Part shown: positions 1 through 10,544 of the stretch, piece by piece | How the letters are laid out: every line of letters starts with the position of its first letter | Position numbering within the stretch: position 1 is the first letter of the stretch | From: an uncultured Ferrovum sp. | Lineage (GTDB): Bacteria > Pseudomonadota > Gammaproteobacteria > Burkholderiales > Ferrovaceae | Assembly (NCBI GenBank): GCA_903867885.1 | Contig: CAIPTD010000018.1 | Location: 1-32,060 of the forward strand | Length of the DNA stretch: 32,060 bases | Direction of reading: 5' to 3' | Position numbers and translations under genes: made by a program | The notes under the pieces: generated by a model | Told to the model about the DNA's origin: nothing | The model's input: only the letters and a program-made list of their open reading frames with translations | The model's database searches: none

Positions 1-92
1 GCCACCAACACAAAGCCCATCACAATTCGCTGGTTCTCTTTCCACCACGCTTTGAGCGCGTCTACTTTTTCCTGTTCTTCTAGATCGTACAT
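1..92 (-). CDS. yfgM: YfgM-family protein, N-terminus only (cut by window edge)
   Basis: Only the first 30 codons are inside the window. They begin MYDLEEQEKVDALKAWWKEN and continue into a hydrophobic stretch (IVMGFVLV). This is the typical start of the YfgM/DUF2133 family: a short acidic cytoplasmic tail, a WWKEN-type motif and one membrane anchor, followed in full-length members by periplasmic TPR repeats. YfgM is an accessory of the SecYEG translocon, and its gene usually follows hisS and precedes bamB and der. Here it lies 52 bp downstream of hisS on the same strand, which fits. An AGGA ribosome binding site sits a few bases before the ATG. The call rests on a short N-terminus plus context. 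Confidence 0.78.
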   Translation of the reverse strand, partial: MYDLEEQEKVDALKAWWKENQRIVMGFVLV

Positions 93-144
93 GCTGACTT
101 CCTACTGAATAAGACGGTATTCTAAATTTGATTGCAACACTGAA

Positions 145-1425
145 TTAAACCGCGGTGCGCACTACCAGAGAGGGGATTCTACCCAGCATCAATTCAAGAT
201 CCAGGGTCTCTTGTTCGCCTTGGCCACGGAGCGGTTTGCAACTCACTTGTCGGGCTTGCGCCTCGGTTTCACCCACGATGATACACACCGCGGCCCCACT
301 TCCGTCAGCCCGTTTTAATTGCGACTTAAAACTGCCACCGCCCGCATGAAACACCACTTTGCAATTTTGATCTCTTAAACGTTCCGCAACTTCAAGAGCA
401 AACCCCATTACGCCCTCACCACTACAAGCCAAATATACGTCAGGAGGAATAGGCGTCATCGCACCATTTTTGTCTTGCCGTAGCGCCAGCAAACGTTCCA
501 GACCCATCGCAAAACCTGCGGCTGGCGTGGGTTTACCTCCGAGTTGAGGGATCAGCCCATCATATCTCCCCCCACCACAAATCGTACCTTGTGCACCCAA
601 ATCTTGGGTCACCCATTCAAATACTGTGGCGTTGTAGTAGTCCAAACCCCGCACTAAACGGTGATTTAAATTAAAAGAAATCCCAGCATGCGTGAGTATA
701 TTTTGCAGTGTTTCAAAATGGACGCGCGAAGCATCATCCAAGTCATCGGCCAGCTTGGGTGCGGCCTCAACCAAGGCCTGCATTGCGGGGTTCTTACTAT
801 CCAAAATACGCAAAGGATTGGTATACAGGCGTCGCTTCGCATCTTCATCCAAGACTTCTTGGTGTTGCTCAAAGTGCGCAATTAATCGCTCACGATGGCG
901 CAGACGCGCTTCGGGTGCGCCAATTGTATTGAGGTGTAATTCTACTGCAGGCAAATCAAGCACCTTCCATAGGCGTGCCGTCATGAGAATTAATTCCGCA
1001 TCAATATCCGGGCCGGCATAACCCATCGCCTCCACGCCACATTGATGAAACTGCCGATAGCGCCCTTTTTGCGGGCGCTCATGCCGAAACATCGGTCCGA
1101 TGTACCAAAGCCGCTGCGGGCCAGGGTATAGCAAATTGTGTTGAAGCACGGCACGCACAGATGAGGCCGTGGCCTCAGGACGCAAGGTCAACGCTTCGCC
1201 ATTTAAACTATCGGTGAAGCTATACATCTCTTTTTCGACGATGTCGGTGACTTCTCCAATCGAGCGCGTAAACAGACCCGTTGGTTCCAATAAGGGAGTG
1301 CGCAATTGACGATAGCCATAGCTTGCCAACCAAGACCGCAGCGTATCTTCTAAAAATTCCCATTCGTGAATAGAATCAGGCAGGAGATCATTCATCCCCC
1401 TCACAGCTTGAAAGTGTTGGGTCAT
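145..1425 (-). CDS. hisS: Histidine--tRNA ligase
   Basis: Class II aminoacyl-tRNA synthetase that charges tRNA-His in the cytoplasm. The 426-residue length is normal. Visible signatures are RPEAT at residues 82-86, the motif 2 region [16 protein letters not shown] near 113-128, the histidine-specific LVRGLDYY box near 257, GGRYDGL, and the motif 3 segment [10 protein letters not shown]. The last ~100 residues look like the HisRS anticodon-binding domain. The start ATG overlaps the ispG stop by 4 bp (ATGA), and no good Shine-Dalgarno is visible, so translation is probably coupled to ispG. The ispG-hisS-yfgM order is common in proteobacteria. Confidence 0.98.
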   Translation of the reverse strand: MTQHFQAVRGMNDLLPDSIHEWEFLEDTLRSWLASYGYRQLRTPLLEPTGLFTRSIGEVTDIVEKEMYSFTDSLNGEALTLRPEATASSVRAVLQHNLLYPGPQRLWYIGPMFRHERPQKGRYRQFHQCGVEAMGYAGPDIDAELILMTARLWKVLDLPAVELHLNTIGAPEARLRHRERLIAHFEQHQEVLDEDAKRRLYTNPLRILDSKNPAMQALVEAAPKLADDLDDASRVHFETLQNILTHAGISFNLNHRLVRGLDYYNATVFEWVTQDLGAQGTICGGGRYDGLIPQLGGKPTPAAGFAMGLERLLALRQDKNGAMTPIPPDVYLACSGEGVMGFALEVAERLRDQNCKVVFHAGGGSFKSQLKRADGSGAAVCIIVGETEAQARQVSCKPLRGQGEQETLDLELMLGRIPSLVVRTAV

Positions 1426-2651
1426 GCGGGGACGCCGTAGCGTTTTTCTATGTAGTTCACAACAAGCGCCTGAAACTCTTCGGCGATATGGTCACCTTTC
1501 AGTGTTTCGGCGCGTTCACCATCGATATAAACCGGTGCAACCGGCCGCTCACCAGATCCTGGCAAACTAATGCCGATATCCGCAAGCTTACTTTCACCGG
1601 GCCCGTTCACCACGCAGCCCATCACGGCAACATTTAAACTCTCTACCCCGGGATATTTTTCGCGCCATTGCGGCATGCTCTCGCGCAAGAATGTTTGAAT
1701 CTGTTCTGCCAACTCTTGAAAGTAACTGCTGGTTGTTCGCCCACATCCGGGACAGGCAGTCACTAAGGGCGTAAAGGATCTCAACCCCATCGTTTGTAGA
1801 ATCTCTTGGGCAACAATCACTTCCTTTGAACGATCTCCACCCGGCTCTGGCGTGAGCGAAATACGAATCGTATCGCCTATACCTTCTTGCAAGAGCACCG
1901 CGAGTGCAGCGGTAGAAGCCACGATACCTTTGGATCCCATCCCCGCTTCTGTTAAACCCAAGTGCAAAGGATGTGTGGTTCTGCTGGCTAGCTCTCTGTA
2001 AACAGCAATCAAATCCTGAACATCACTCACCTTGCAGGACAAAATAATGTGATCAGAGGGCAGGCCCCATTCAATCGCTTGCGCAGCGCTTTCTAATGCA
2101 GAGATGACTAAGGCTTCGCGCATGACGGCTTCTGCCGACCAAGGTTCTGCCCGCACGGCATTGTCATCCATCATCCGTGCCATTAAGGCCTGATCTAAGC
2201 TCCCCCAATTCACGCCAATCCGAACAGGTTTCTTGTTCAGGCAAGCCATTTCAATCAAATAACCAAATTGATTATCACGACGAGAGCCTGCACCCACGTT
2301 ACCGGGATTGATGCGGTACTTGGCCAGCGCTTCACCACAGGCCGGGTGCTCTTGCAATAAGCGATGCCCGTTAAAGTGAAAATCTCCCACCAGAGGAACC
2401 GCAACTCCTACACGCGCCAGACCATCACGAATGTGCGGAACGGCTGCTGCAGCCTCACTGGTATTCACTGTAACCCGAACCAGCTCAGAGCCCGCACGCG
2501 CCAGCTGCGCGACCTGTTGAATGGTTCCGGGGATATCAGCCGTATCCGTATTGGTCATTGACTGCACAACAACGGGCGCATTGCCCCCAACGGTGATTGA
2601 GCCCACTTCAACGGCTTGCGTAGTTCTTCTCAGCGGCGCTGTGTGTGTCAT
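1422..2651 (-). CDS. ispG: 4-hydroxy-3-methylbut-2-enyl diphosphate synthase (flavodoxin/ferredoxin type)
   Basis: IspG (GcpE) makes HMBPP from MEcPP in the MEP pathway of isoprenoid synthesis and uses a 4Fe-4S cluster. The cluster ligands are visible as CPGCG near residue 299 and GCVVNGPGE near residue 344. The N-terminal part carries [17 protein letters not shown], typical of the family TIM barrel. The open frame extends to 2675, but I place the start at the ATG ending at 2651. It gives the family N-terminus ([12 protein letters not shown]) and has GGGGGAG six bases upstream, whereas the longer form would overlap rodZ. It follows rodZ by 13 bp and overlaps hisS by 4 bp. Confidence 0.97.
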   Translation of the reverse strand: MTHTAPLRRTTQAVEVGSITVGGNAPVVVQSMTNTDTADIPGTIQQVAQLARAGSELVRVTVNTSEAAAAVPHIRDGLARVGVAVPLVGDFHFNGHRLLQEHPACGEALAKYRINPGNVGAGSRRDNQFGYLIEMACLNKKPVRIGVNWGSLDQALMARMMDDNAVRAEPWSAEAVMREALVISALESAAQAIEWGLPSDHIILSCKVSDVQDLIAVYRELASRTTHPLHLGLTEAGMGSKGIVASTAALAVLLQEGIGDTIRISLTPEPGGDRSKEVIVAQEILQTMGLRSFTPLVTACPGCGRTTSSYFQELAEQIQTFLRESMPQWREKYPGVESLNVAVMGCVVNGPGESKLADIGISLPGSGERPVAPVYIDGERAETLKGDHIAEEFQALVVNYIEKRYGVPA

Positions 2652-2657
2652 CTTCTG

Positions 2658-2664
2658 CTCCCCC
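2658..2664 (-). promoter_or_regulatory. Ribosome binding site of ispG
   Basis: On the minus strand this reads GGGGGAG, six bases before the ATG whose first base is 2651. It decides the ispG start against the longer open frame. It lies between the rodZ stop (2665-2667) and the ispG start. Confidence 0.6.
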
Positions 2665-3786
2665 TTATTCCGCAACCGGCTCTAAGGTCAGTTTAGCGAC
2701 AGAATCTTTGGTACTGTCAGTCAAGTCTATTGTTTTTCCCTTCCAGCTTAGGCTCACGCCGGGAGCATTCCCAATCACCACTTTAACTTGGCCACGCGCC
2801 TGAAACTCACGGCGTTCTCCCGCTTTAACCATGCCATGAACAAAAACTTTGCCCCCCATTTCGCGCACATCCACCCAGCTTTCTTGCGAAAAATCCAACA
2901 CCACGGGATAGGCGGGCAAGCTAGGATCAAGGCGAGGGGGCGTGGAAGAATCTGCATCTGATGCGGCGAGCTTTAACGGAGTGGGGGCTCCAGCCAAGCT
3001 TGAAGAAGAACTTGGGCTTGCCCCCCCCGCATTCAGAACGGGCTTCACAGACAAAGCAGCACTCGTTGATGGTGCAATAACTGGAGCATCCGGCACGGCT
3101 GATGTCGCTGAGGAAGCCGCAACTTGCGGCGCAGGCACAGGCACAGGAGCGGAATTGACTGAAGACGGGGAAGACACCTGCGGATGAGATGATGAAGCGC
3201 TTGAACCCAATATTGTCGCAGTGCTCTCGGTACTGACTGAAGGGGCTGCATTCCCCCCCGGCTGGTCTTCAGCAGACAATTTAGGCGCCGCAGGAGTAAC
3301 GGAATCCGTTTGCTGATGAATTAAGTTGCGCGCTTGTTCAATGTGGTCCCACCTTACATACCCGCCGATCAAACCGATGAACACCACCACCCCTGCTGCG
3401 ATGATCCAACGACGATTCGCGTGCGCACGATTGCTTTGAATCGGCATATTTTCAGCGGGAGGGGAAAGTGTAATCGCAGTCGCCTCAGAACGATGGGCGG
3501 TTTGGATTTGTGTTACTTCAAATTGGGCAGGATCGCAACCTACAATACGCGCATAGTTTCGAACATATCCACGCACAAATGCGGCGGAAGGCAAAGCACT
3601 CAGATCATCTGACTCCAGGGCCAGTATCTGTTTTTGCGATAGATTCATTCCGCTGGCCAGTTGCTGCACAGACAACCCTGATTTCTCGCGCGCAATGCGC
3701 ATCAATGCCCCGCGGCCAGGTCCTTGACTGAATTGCTGCACCATCTCATCTGACATCTTATCCAATCCAGCTGTCTCTTCGCTCAC
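2665..3786 (-). CDS. rodZ: RodZ-like cytoskeletal / cell-shape protein
   Basis: RodZ links the MreB cytoskeleton to the cell-wall elongation machinery. The 373 residues show the family layout. A cytoplasmic helix-turn-helix lies at about 27-90 ([19 protein letters not shown], then [16 protein letters not shown]). One membrane helix lies at about 127-144 ([17 protein letters not shown]). A long Ser/Pro/Ala/Val-rich periplasmic linker spans about 165-285, followed by a C-terminal DUF4115-type beta domain (about 290-365). Translation starts at GTG, overlapping the rlmN stop by 4 bp (GTGA). The linker contains G-runs of 8 and 7 bases on the coding strand. A pilF gene, often found between rlmN and rodZ in betaproteobacteria, is absent. 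Confidence 0.93.
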   Translation of the reverse strand: MSEETAGLDKMSDEMVQQFSQGPGRGALMRIAREKSGLSVQQLASGMNLSQKQILALESDDLSALPSAAFVRGYVRNYARIVGCDPAQFEVTQIQTAHRSEATAITLSPPAENMPIQSNRAHANRRWIIAAGVVVFIGLIGGYVRWDHIEQARNLIHQQTDSVTPAAPKLSAEDQPGGNAAPSVSTESTATILGSSASSSHPQVSSPSSVNSAPVPVPAPQVAASSATSAVPDAPVIAPSTSAALSVKPVLNAGGASPSSSSSLAGAPTPLKLAASDADSSTPPRLDPSLPAYPVVLDFSQESWVDVREMGGKVFVHGMVKAGERREFQARGQVKVVIGNAPGVSLSWKGKTIDLTDSTKDSVAKLTLEPVAE

Positions 3787-4877
3787 AGTTCACTCCTCTC
3801 CAGGCTGTGCATCGCCATGCGGGCTGCTCTTCTGGATTTATCTTTTACTTGTCCGGCTAACTGCCCGCATGCGGCATCAATGTCATCCCCACGGGTTTTA
3901 CGAACCGTCACCACATAGCCTGCTTCCATCAAAACGGAGCGGAATTGATGGATCGCGGATTGAGGGGATCGGCGATATTCACTTCCTGGAAAGGGATTGA
4001 ATGGAATCAAATTAAATTTGCAGGGCGTGCCTTCTACTAAATCTAAAAGTTGGCGTGCATGGGCCAGTTGGTCATTCACCCCCTCCAGCATGACATACTC
4101 AAATGTCACAAAATCGCGCGGCGCTTTCTCGAGGTAGCGTCGACACGCTCCCAGTAACGCTATCAAGGGATATTTTTTATTGATGGGGACAATCACGTCT
4201 CGCAACGCATCATTTGGGGCGTGAAGCGAAACCGCCAATGCAACTGGATGGCGATCGCGTAATCGGTCCATGGCGGGCACGATTCCAGAGGTTGAAACAG
4301 TGACACGGCGCCGCGATAAACCATAGCCATAATCATCGAGCATGATATCGAGCGCAGTATCTACGTTCTCAAAATTGGCAAGGGGCTCACCCATTCCCAT
4401 CATCACGATATTGCTGATGATGCGTTCGCCTTTGGGATCCCGCCCCAAAGCACGATTCGCCCACCAGACTTGTCCAATAATCTCAGCACTTGTGAGATTA
4501 CGATTAAAACCTTGGTGACCGGTTGAACAGAAGGTACAGGCTAAGGCACATCCCACCTGAGATGAAACACACAGCGTACCGCGATCATCTTCGGGAATAA
4601 ACACCGTCTCGATTGCATTTCCAGCCCCCACTTCTAACACCCATTTACGGGTGCCATCATCGGACTCATGGCTTGCGATCAGCTTGGGCGGTTGAATCAC
4701 CGCAGTTTCAAGTAATTTTTCTCGCAAACTTTTTGCGATATCGGTCATGCGGGTAAAATCATTTTCACCATACAGATGAATCCAACGCATCACCTGCTTG
4801 GCACGAAAACGCTTCTCCCCCAAACCCTCAACAAAGGCTTCTAATTGGGGGAGACTCAAATCCATGAGATTGATCAT
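3783..4877 (-). CDS. rlmN: Dual-specificity RNA methyltransferase RlmN (radical SAM)
   Basis: RlmN methylates C2 of adenosine 2503 in 23S rRNA and A37 of some tRNAs by radical SAM chemistry. The cluster motif CALACTFC is present at about residues 110-117. The second essential cysteine lies in the C-terminal [11 protein letters not shown] segment. Other family blocks are [28 protein letters not shown] and FNLIPFNP. The frame is open to 4889. I prefer the ATG ending at 4877, because [15 protein letters not shown] matches the usual RlmN start and GAAGG is too close to the upstream ATG. The spacing to the chosen ATG is rather long, so the start is uncertain by 12 bp. It follows ndk and overlaps rodZ by 4 bp. 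Confidence 0.97.
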   Translation of the reverse strand: MINLMDLSLPQLEAFVEGLGEKRFRAKQVMRWIHLYGENDFTRMTDIAKSLREKLLETAVIQPPKLIASHESDDGTRKWVLEVGAGNAIETVFIPEDDRGTLCVSSQVGCALACTFCSTGHQGFNRNLTSAEIIGQVWWANRALGRDPKGERIISNIVMMGMGEPLANFENVDTALDIMLDDYGYGLSRRRVTVSTSGIVPAMDRLRDRHPVALAVSLHAPNDALRDVIVPINKKYPLIALLGACRRYLEKAPRDFVTFEYVMLEGVNDQLAHARQLLDLVEGTPCKFNLIPFNPFPGSEYRRSPQSAIHQFRSVLMEAGYVVTVRKTRGDDIDAACGQLAGQVKDKSRRAARMAMHSLERSEL

Positions 4878-4922
4878 GGCTGCGTGCATGCCTTCACTGA
4901 AACAAGCACAACCCTCAAGCGA

Positions 4923-5348
4923 TTAACGGCTATGCAGTTCAAGGCTAGGGAAGTAATAAGCGATTTCGACTGCAGCCGTTTCAGGTGCGTCAGAACCATG
5001 AACGGCATTGGCATCAATGCTATCAGCGAAATCGGCACGAATGGTGCCAGGAGCGGCCTTCTTGGGATCGGTTGCCCCCATCAGGTCGCGGTTTTTAAGA
5101 ATTGCGCCTTCGCCTTCTAAAACCTGAATCATGACAGGGCCTGAAATCATGAAACCAACGAGGTCTTTAAAGAAAGGACGTTCACGGTGCACCGCATAGA
5201 ACCCCTCTGCTTGGGCTTGAGACAACTGGGTCATGCGGGCCGCGATGACTTTAAGTCCGGCTTGCTCAAAGCGGCTATAAATTTGACCGATCACATTTTT
5301 AGCAACAGCGTCAGGTTTGATGATCGATAAAGTGCGCTCGATGGTCAT
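4923..5348 (-). CDS. ndk: Nucleoside diphosphate kinase
   Basis: Ndk transfers the terminal phosphate between NTPs and NDPs through a phosphohistidine and balances nucleotide pools. The protein is 141 residues, the standard bacterial length. It begins [15 protein letters not shown] and carries the active-site segment [13 protein letters not shown], with the catalytic histidine near 117. The frame is open upstream to 5408, but the ATG ending at 5348 gives the family N-terminus and has a GGAG ribosome binding site five bases before it. The gene lies 31 bp after tilS and 45 bp before the chosen rlmN start. A possible own promoter overlaps the tilS stop. Confidence 0.98.
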   Translation of the reverse strand: MTIERTLSIIKPDAVAKNVIGQIYSRFEQAGLKVIAARMTQLSQAQAEGFYAVHRERPFFKDLVGFMISGPVMIQVLEGEGAILKNRDLMGATDPKKAAPGTIRADFADSIDANAVHGSDAPETAAVEIAYYFPSLELHSR

Positions 5349-5379
5349 GTAAGCTCCGGTAAGATGATGATTGAAAAAG

Positions 5380-6873
5380 CTAATTATTGTAGCATGCCAG
5401 CCCCGCATCTCGCCAAATGAGTTGCCAACCAGCGCTCCCCGGGGGGGCTTGCCAAGCGGGATGCACCGCTACTCCAGGAACAGCGATCAATTCACGACCG
5501 CAATGCAGCATTGGCATACGCGCGCGACGCCATGGCGGCACACGTAATTCTTGAAATAGTTTGCGCAAATTACGATGGGGCTGCATCGCACCGGGTTGAA
5601 TGCATGCCCCTCCGCTCGCCGTTTTGATCGTCAGTGACCCGCAGTCATGGCGGAGAACGAAAGGCAGTATGATGCCTGCTTGAATCTGATCCAACGATCC
5701 AGGATCGACCCTCACGATGTCAAAGCCACCTCCGGCCGGCCAATCTGCCTGCAAAGGCTGCAGACCATCCCACTCTATCGATAGCGCCTCCCTCCGCTCT
5801 GCAGTGATCACATCTGAGGGAATCACAGCGTCAGGATTTTGGGTTCGCACTGTGTTCACGCGCTTTTCCAGCCATAATTTGCCGCCCCAACTGCGCAGTA
5901 CCCAATCTTGCCAAATCATCGTAGGGGCGCGATCCGCATCGGCCTGTTGTAATTGTCGAATCCATTCCACAAGCCTTGGTGCCGGAGGAGCGGGCGCACC
6001 GCGCTCCACAACTAAAACGCGGAGGAGGTTGCGCAAGCGCGGTTCACTTAAGGCCAAGTAAGACTGCTGATGTCCCGGCAAACAAGCAGGATCACTCTGC
6101 GACCAAGCGGGTATCGTAGGCGCATCAACATCACAAAGAATGGCGTGTAAATCCTGATGAGCCAACTCCACGAGTAATGACTGTGCTTCAGTCGCCCATT
6201 GCGCGCTGCGCGCCAAGCCTTGTTGCCAAGACCGAAAACGCTCGTTCAGCACGGGGCCCAGCCGATTCCGCACGTAATTGCGGTCCATCTGCAGGCTCTG
6301 GTTAGAAGGGTCTTCTATCCAGCTCAGTCCGCGGTCTTTTGCCCACAATGCAATTCGCTCGCGCGGCACACTCAGCAAAGGCCGCAAAATAGGAGACCGC
6401 AAAGGGTGGCCGCTTGGAATACTGTCTGTCCCCATTCCCGATAAACCTGCCGGCCCGGCTCCCCGCAAAAGCTGAAGCAACACGGACTCAGCTTGATCAT
6501 CTAAATGGTGGCCTAACACAACGACATCGGCAGGAATTGCGCCTAGGGCTTGATAGCGCGCCAAACGGGCAGCCCCTTCAAGTCCCAACCCTTCGGATTG
6601 TTGTAAGTGCACTTTTCTGACATGAAAAGACACACCACGCTGAAGAGCCTGCTGCTCACAATGTGCCGGCCACTGATCGGCAATAGGCTGTAAACCATGA
6701 TGAATATGGGCTGCATGCAGTTCATAACCATGGCGAGGTCTCAACAAGGTCAACGCTTCCAGAACGACAGTTGAATCCATGCCCCCGCTAAAAGCAAGCA
6801 GAACCGTCTTACCCTGCCAAGACCCGCCCTGCTCAAGCACGTGGTTCACGACCTGAAGAAGATCATCGAGCAT
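5380..6873 (-). CDS. tilS: tRNA(Ile)-lysidine synthase TilS
   Basis: TilS ligates lysine to C34 of the CAU-anticodon tRNA-Ile, so that it reads AUA and accepts isoleucine. The N-terminal PP-loop motif SGGMDS is at residues 29-34, followed by [21 protein letters not shown] and the LRPLL...R region of the ATPase domain. The middle and C-terminal TilS domains follow. At 497 residues it is longer than E. coli TilS (432), mostly in the middle domain. The C-terminal [19 protein letters not shown] segment is characteristic. It lies 41 bp after accA, a pairing common in betaproteobacteria. The Shine-Dalgarno is weak. Confidence 0.95.
   Translation of the reverse strand: MLDDLLQVVNHVLEQGGSWQGKTVLLAFSGGMDSTVVLEALTLLRPRHGYELHAAHIHHGLQPIADQWPAHCEQQALQRGVSFHVRKVHLQQSEGLGLEGAARLARYQALGAIPADVVVLGHHLDDQAESVLLQLLRGAGPAGLSGMGTDSIPSGHPLRSPILRPLLSVPRERIALWAKDRGLSWIEDPSNQSLQMDRNYVRNRLGPVLNERFRSWQQGLARSAQWATEAQSLLVELAHQDLHAILCDVDAPTIPAWSQSDPACLPGHQQSYLALSEPRLRNLLRVLVVERGAPAPPAPRLVEWIRQLQQADADRAPTMIWQDWVLRSWGGKLWLEKRVNTVRTQNPDAVIPSDVITAERREALSIEWDGLQPLQADWPAGGGFDIVRVDPGSLDQIQAGIILPFVLRHDCGSLTIKTASGGACIQPGAMQPHRNLRKLFQELRVPPWRRARMPMLHCGRELIAVPGVAVHPAWQAPPGSAGWQLIWRDAGLACYNN
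5386..5394 (-). promoter_or_regulatory. Possible extended -10 promoter element for ndk
   Basis: On the minus strand this reads TGCTACAAT, an extended -10 (TGn followed by a five-of-six match to TATAAT), about 38-46 bases before the ndk ATG. It overlaps the last tilS codons. No convincing -35 box is seen, which extended -10 promoters can lack. Prediction by eye only. Confidence 0.35.
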
Positions 6874-6914
6874 CGTTGTTCTGCTCTAGTGGATAAGGGT
6901 GAGGCTTGACCGGA

Positions 6915-7883
6915 TCAGGCGACAGACACTTCCTTGAAGCGCCCATAACTCATTAATCTGTCGTGGCGACGCTGGATGAGGTCTTCGGGTGAGAGCCCGT
7001 CCAATACGCTTAATTGATCATGAATCGCTTTGCGCAAGGTTTGCATCATCCATGCAGGATCACGATGCGCCCCACCCAAAGGCTCTTGTACGATGGTATC
7101 AATCAATCCCAGCGCCTTTAGACGGACTGCCGTTATCCCCAAAGTTTCTGCGGCATCTGCTGTTTTCTCTGGCGTTTTCCAAAGAATGGCAGCACAACCC
7201 TCAGGCGAAATCACAGAGTAAATGGAATATTGCAGCATCAAGGTGGCATCCCCTACCGCCACAGCCAAAGCACCGCCCGACCCGCCCTCACCAATGATGG
7301 TGCAAATAATCGGAACAGTCAGGCCAGACATTTCGAAAAGATTGCGACCAATCGCTTCGGATTGCCCGCGCTCTTCGGCATCGATTCCTGGATAGGCGCC
7401 TGGGGTATCAATAAAGGTCAAAACAGGAAGACGAAAACGTTCCGCTAAGCGCATCAGCCTCAATGCTTTTCGGTAGCCCTCAGGGCGCGCCTGACCAAAG
7501 TTTCGATAGATTCTATCCTTGGTATCTCGGCCTTTTTGGTGGCCAATCACCATCACTGAACGACCATCAAATCGGGCCAAGCCAGCCACAATAGCCGCGT
7601 CATCGGCAAAGCAGCGATCACCATGCAGTTCTTGAAAGTCAGTGAACATCCCATCAAAGTAATCGAGGGCATACGGTCGTTGCGGGTGACGCGCCACTTG
7701 CGCGATTTGCCAAGCCGTTAATTTGGCGTAGATGTCCTTTGCAAGCGTCTGACTTTTTTTCTGAAGTCTTGAGATTTCTTGAGAGATATCAACCGCAGAG
7801 TCTTCTTGAACAAAACGCAGCTCTTCTATCTTCCCTTCAAGCTCGCCAATGGGCTGCTCAAAATCCAGAAATTGAGTCTTCAT
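6915..7883 (-). CDS. accA: Acetyl-CoA carboxylase carboxyltransferase subunit alpha
   Basis: AccA and AccD form the carboxyltransferase half of acetyl-CoA carboxylase, which makes malonyl-CoA for fatty acid synthesis. The 322 residues match the family (about 319). Visible blocks are FLDFEQPI at the N-terminus, the coiled-coil-like helix at about 15-60, [27 protein letters not shown], and [15 protein letters not shown], which forms an oxyanion/CoA-binding loop. Only the alpha chain is here; accD must be elsewhere. The ATG lies 32 bp after the aroG stop, with no strong ribosome binding site visible. Confidence 0.98.
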   Translation of the reverse strand: MKTQFLDFEQPIGELEGKIEELRFVQEDSAVDISQEISRLQKKSQTLAKDIYAKLTAWQIAQVARHPQRPYALDYFDGMFTDFQELHGDRCFADDAAIVAGLARFDGRSVMVIGHQKGRDTKDRIYRNFGQARPEGYRKALRLMRLAERFRLPVLTFIDTPGAYPGIDAEERGQSEAIGRNLFEMSGLTVPIICTIIGEGGSGGALAVAVGDATLMLQYSIYSVISPEGCAAILWKTPEKTADAAETLGITAVRLKALGLIDTIVQEPLGGAHRDPAWMMQTLRKAIHDQLSVLDGLSPEDLIQRRHDRLMSYGRFKEVSVA

Positions 7884-7915
7884 GCTTGTTGCGCCATCTT
7901 TGTATAACGCATCAA

Positions 7916-9004
7916 TCAGTCTCCTGAGGTGCTGTGCTTGAGGCGGCGGGCACGCACTGCTCCGGCCAACTCCTCAAGCATCACCTCGGTGTCTTCCCAA
8001 GAAATACAGCCATCGGTAATGCTTTGGCCGTAAGTCAATGTGCATCCAGGGGTCAAATCTTGGCGACCCGCAACCAAGTGGCTTTCAATCATGACGCCTG
8101 AGATTCTTTGATCCCCCGCAGCGATTTGTCCGGCCACATCACTGTTCACCGCGCGTTGCTTTTGCGGATCTTTTTGGCTATTGGCATGACTAAAATCAAT
8201 CATGATGCGCTGCTCCAAGCCTGCCGCTGCAAGTTCTTTAGCCGCAGCATCTACGCTGGCCGCATCAAAATTCGTCTGCTTGCCACCCCGCAGAATCACA
8301 TGACAATCTTCATTGCCATTGGTAGCCACGATTGCGGAATGCCCGCCCTTGGTGACCGAGAGGAAATGGTGGGGCTGACGGCTTGCACGAATCGCATCCA
8401 CAGCAATTTTAAGATTGCCGTCTGTGCCATTTTTAAAACCAACCGCGCAAGACAAGCCTGAAGCCAGCTCACGATGCACTTGGCTTTCGGTGGTACGCGC
8501 ACCGATTGCACCCCAACTAATGAGATCAGCAAGGTATTGCGGGGTAATCAAATCAAGAAACTCTGTTCCTGCAGGGATTCCCATTTCATTCAAGTCCATC
8601 AACAAATGGCGCGCAATCCGCAGGCCTTCATTGATTCTAAAACTGTTGTCCAACATGGGATCATTGATCAATCCTTTCCAACCCACGGTGGTTCTGGGTT
8701 TTTCAAAATACACTCGCATGACCACAACCAGATCATCGATCAACGCTTCACGCACTCTGCGTAATCGTGTGGCGTATTCTTTGGCAGCATCGACATCATG
8801 AATGGAACACGGCCCCACCACGACCAGCAAACGATCGTCGCTGCCATGGAGAATGCGGTGAATATCTTTACGTGTTTCAAAGGTCAATTCGACTGCACGA
8901 TCCGTGGCAGGAAATTCCCGCAGGATATGGGCAGGGGGAACAAGTTCTTTAATTTCACGAACACGTACATCGTCGGTTTTATGTGTGAGTGTTTCCATCA
9001 GCAT
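7916..9004 (-). CDS. aroG: 3-deoxy-7-phosphoheptulonate (DAHP) synthase, class I
   Basis: Condenses phosphoenolpyruvate and erythrose 4-phosphate in the first step of the shikimate pathway. At 362 residues it belongs to the E. coli AroF/G/H type. Metal-binding positions are conserved: Cys66 in VVGPCSIHD, the histidine of [10 protein letters not shown], the glutamate of MIESHLVAG and the aspartate of SITDGCISW. The substrate loop [15 protein letters not shown] is also present. Whether it is Phe-, Tyr- or Trp-inhibited cannot be told from sequence alone, so the aroG symbol is a family-level choice. The start may be this ATG or the one two codons later. It lies 61 bp after tldD. Confidence 0.93.
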   Translation of the reverse strand: MLMETLTHKTDDVRVREIKELVPPAHILREFPATDRAVELTFETRKDIHRILHGSDDRLLVVVGPCSIHDVDAAKEYATRLRRVREALIDDLVVVMRVYFEKPRTTVGWKGLINDPMLDNSFRINEGLRIARHLLMDLNEMGIPAGTEFLDLITPQYLADLISWGAIGARTTESQVHRELASGLSCAVGFKNGTDGNLKIAVDAIRASRQPHHFLSVTKGGHSAIVATNGNEDCHVILRGGKQTNFDAASVDAAAKELAAAGLEQRIMIDFSHANSQKDPQKQRAVNSDVAGQIAAGDQRISGVMIESHLVAGRQDLTPGCTLTYGQSITDGCISWEDTEVMLEELAGAVRARRLKHSTSGD

Positions 9005-9046
9005 CTTATTCTAGTTAAGCGGTTCATTGATTAATCTGGGTCTAAC

Positions 9047-9055
9047 AGTATACCA
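9047..9055 (-). promoter_or_regulatory. Possible extended -10 promoter element for aroG
   Basis: On the minus strand this reads TGGTATACT, an extended -10 with a five-of-six match to TATAAT, in the 61 bp gap between tldD and aroG. It would give a leader of about 35 bases. The hexamer 17 bases upstream does not resemble TTGACA. It suggests aroG and downstream genes can be expressed apart from yhdP-tldD. Confidence 0.35.
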
Positions 9056-9065
9056 AAGCGCAGCT

Positions 9066-10532
9066 TTATACCGTTCCGCCTACCGTCAGCCCATCAATAC
9101 GCACAGTGGGTTGCCCCACTCCCACGGGCACGCTTTGCCCATCCTTACCACAAACACCAACACCAGCATCTAGCGCTAGATCATTGCCGATCATCGCCAC
9201 CCGGGTCAAAACATCTGGCCCATTTCCAATCAGGGTGGCGCCTTTTACAGGGCGGGTGAGCTTGCCGCCTTCAATCAACCAGGCCTCCGAGGTTGAAAAC
9301 ACAAACTTACCCGTTGTGATATCGACCTGACCGCCACCAAAGTTGGGGGCATACAAACCCTTAGGGACTGAAGCAATAATCTCAGCAGGATCGTGGGCTC
9401 CCGCCAGCATGTAGGTATTCGTCATGCGGGGCATGGGCAGATGGGCAAAAGACTCACGCCTACCATTGCCGGTTAAAGACATATTCATCAACCGTGCATT
9501 CAAGCTATCTTGAATATACCCTCGCAAAATTCCGTCCTCAATGAGTGTAGTACAGGAAGTGGAATTTCCTTCGTCGTCGATGCTTAAGGAGCCTCTGCGT
9601 CCCGGCAGCGTTCCATCATCCCGCACCGTCACGCCGGGGGAGGCCACCCGTTCGCCTATTCGTCCGGCAAACGCAGAACTGCCCTTACGATTAAAGTCGC
9701 CTTCAAGCCCATGGCCAATAGCCTCATGCAACAGAATACCGGGCCAACCCGGGCCCAACACCACCGTCATGCTGCCTGCGGGCGCAGGCCCTGCTTCTAA
9801 ATTGGTGAGAGCCAACTTTACGGCTTGCTCAGCATACCTGCGCAGCACTTCTGGCGTGAAGTACAAATAATCACTCCGCCCTCCTCCCCCTGCACTGCCC
9901 TGTTCGCGCCGCCCATCTTGTTCCACGATGACTTGCAAAGAAAGCCGCACCAAGGGCCTCACATCAGCGGCCATCCTTCCATCTGCTCTGGCTACCAGAA
10001 TGACTTCGTATTCCCCTGCCAAGCTTGCCATCACTTGGGTAATGCGGGGATCCAGTCTTCTGGCTTCTTTTTCCAATTGCTCCAGTAGTCGGATTTTTTC
10101 ACTATCGGGCAAACTTGCCAAAGGGTCATTGGCAGAGTAAAGCGCTGACCCTGGGTGCAACTGAGTTAAATTGGCACAACCTTGGCCTCCGCTTCGGCCA
10201 ATCGCCCGCGCGGCATCTGCCGCCTTGTGCAAGGCCATGAGACTGATGTCATCCGAATAGGCAAAGGCCGTGCGCTCGCCTGAAACGGCCCGAACCCCAA
10301 CGCCTTGCTCAATGTGAAAACTTCCCGACTTCACTTGTCCTTCTTCAAGGCTCCAACCTTCTGATCGGCTGTATTGAAAATACAGATCGGCATCATCCAC
10401 TTGTCGGGTAAAAATACTACCCAACACAGCATCCAAATCCGAGAGCCTTAAGGCACCGGGTTCAAGCAACTGGCGTTGTGCAACTTCAAAATGAGGATCT
10501 ATTGAAGCAAAAGAAGAAGTGGCAATATTCAA
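9066..10532 (-). CDS. tldD: Metalloprotease TldD
   Basis: TldD forms a heterodimeric metalloprotease with TldE (PmbA) that degrades unfolded peptides and helps mature microcins and CcdA. The zinc motif [11 protein letters not shown] is visible near residue 266. The C-terminal half holds [11 protein letters not shown], the GYIQDSLNA segment and [21 protein letters not shown], all typical of the U62 family. The open frame begins at a TTG ending at 10547 that overlaps the nitrilase stop. I prefer the next TTG, ending at 10532, because AAAGG lies seven bases before it. This gives 488 residues. No tldE is in the window. The yhdP-nitrilase-tldD order is common in betaproteobacteria. Confidence 0.95.
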   Translation of the reverse strand: MNIATSSFASIDPHFEVAQRQLLEPGALRLSDLDAVLGSIFTRQVDDADLYFQYSRSEGWSLEEGQVKSGSFHIEQGVGVRAVSGERTAFAYSDDISLMALHKAADAARAIGRSGGQGCANLTQLHPGSALYSANDPLASLPDSEKIRLLEQLEKEARRLDPRITQVMASLAGEYEVILVARADGRMAADVRPLVRLSLQVIVEQDGRREQGSAGGGGRSDYLYFTPEVLRRYAEQAVKLALTNLEAGPAPAGSMTVVLGPGWPGILLHEAIGHGLEGDFNRKGSSAFAGRIGERVASPGVTVRDDGTLPGRRGSLSIDDEGNSTSCTTLIEDGILRGYIQDSLNARLMNMSLTGNGRRESFAHLPMPRMTNTYMLAGAHDPAEIIASVPKGLYAPNFGGGQVDITTGKFVFSTSEAWLIEGGKLTRPVKGATLIGNGPDVLTRVAMIGNDLALDAGVGVCGKDGQSVPVGVGQPTVRIDGLTVGGTV

Positions 10533-10539
10533 AAGAAAA

Positions 10540-10544
10540 CCTTT
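10540..10544 (-). promoter_or_regulatory. Ribosome binding site that decides the tldD start
   Basis: AAAGG on the minus strand, seven bases before the TTG codon ending at 10532. It lies downstream of the alternative TTG ending at 10547, which argues for the shorter protein. Confidence 0.45.

Noticed and set aside
2942-3187. Plus-strand open frame with a low-complexity Ala/Gly/Thr/Glu product opposite the rodZ linker
   Set aside because: It is the antisense shadow of the Ser/Pro/Ala-rich linker; its composition follows directly from the rodZ codons.
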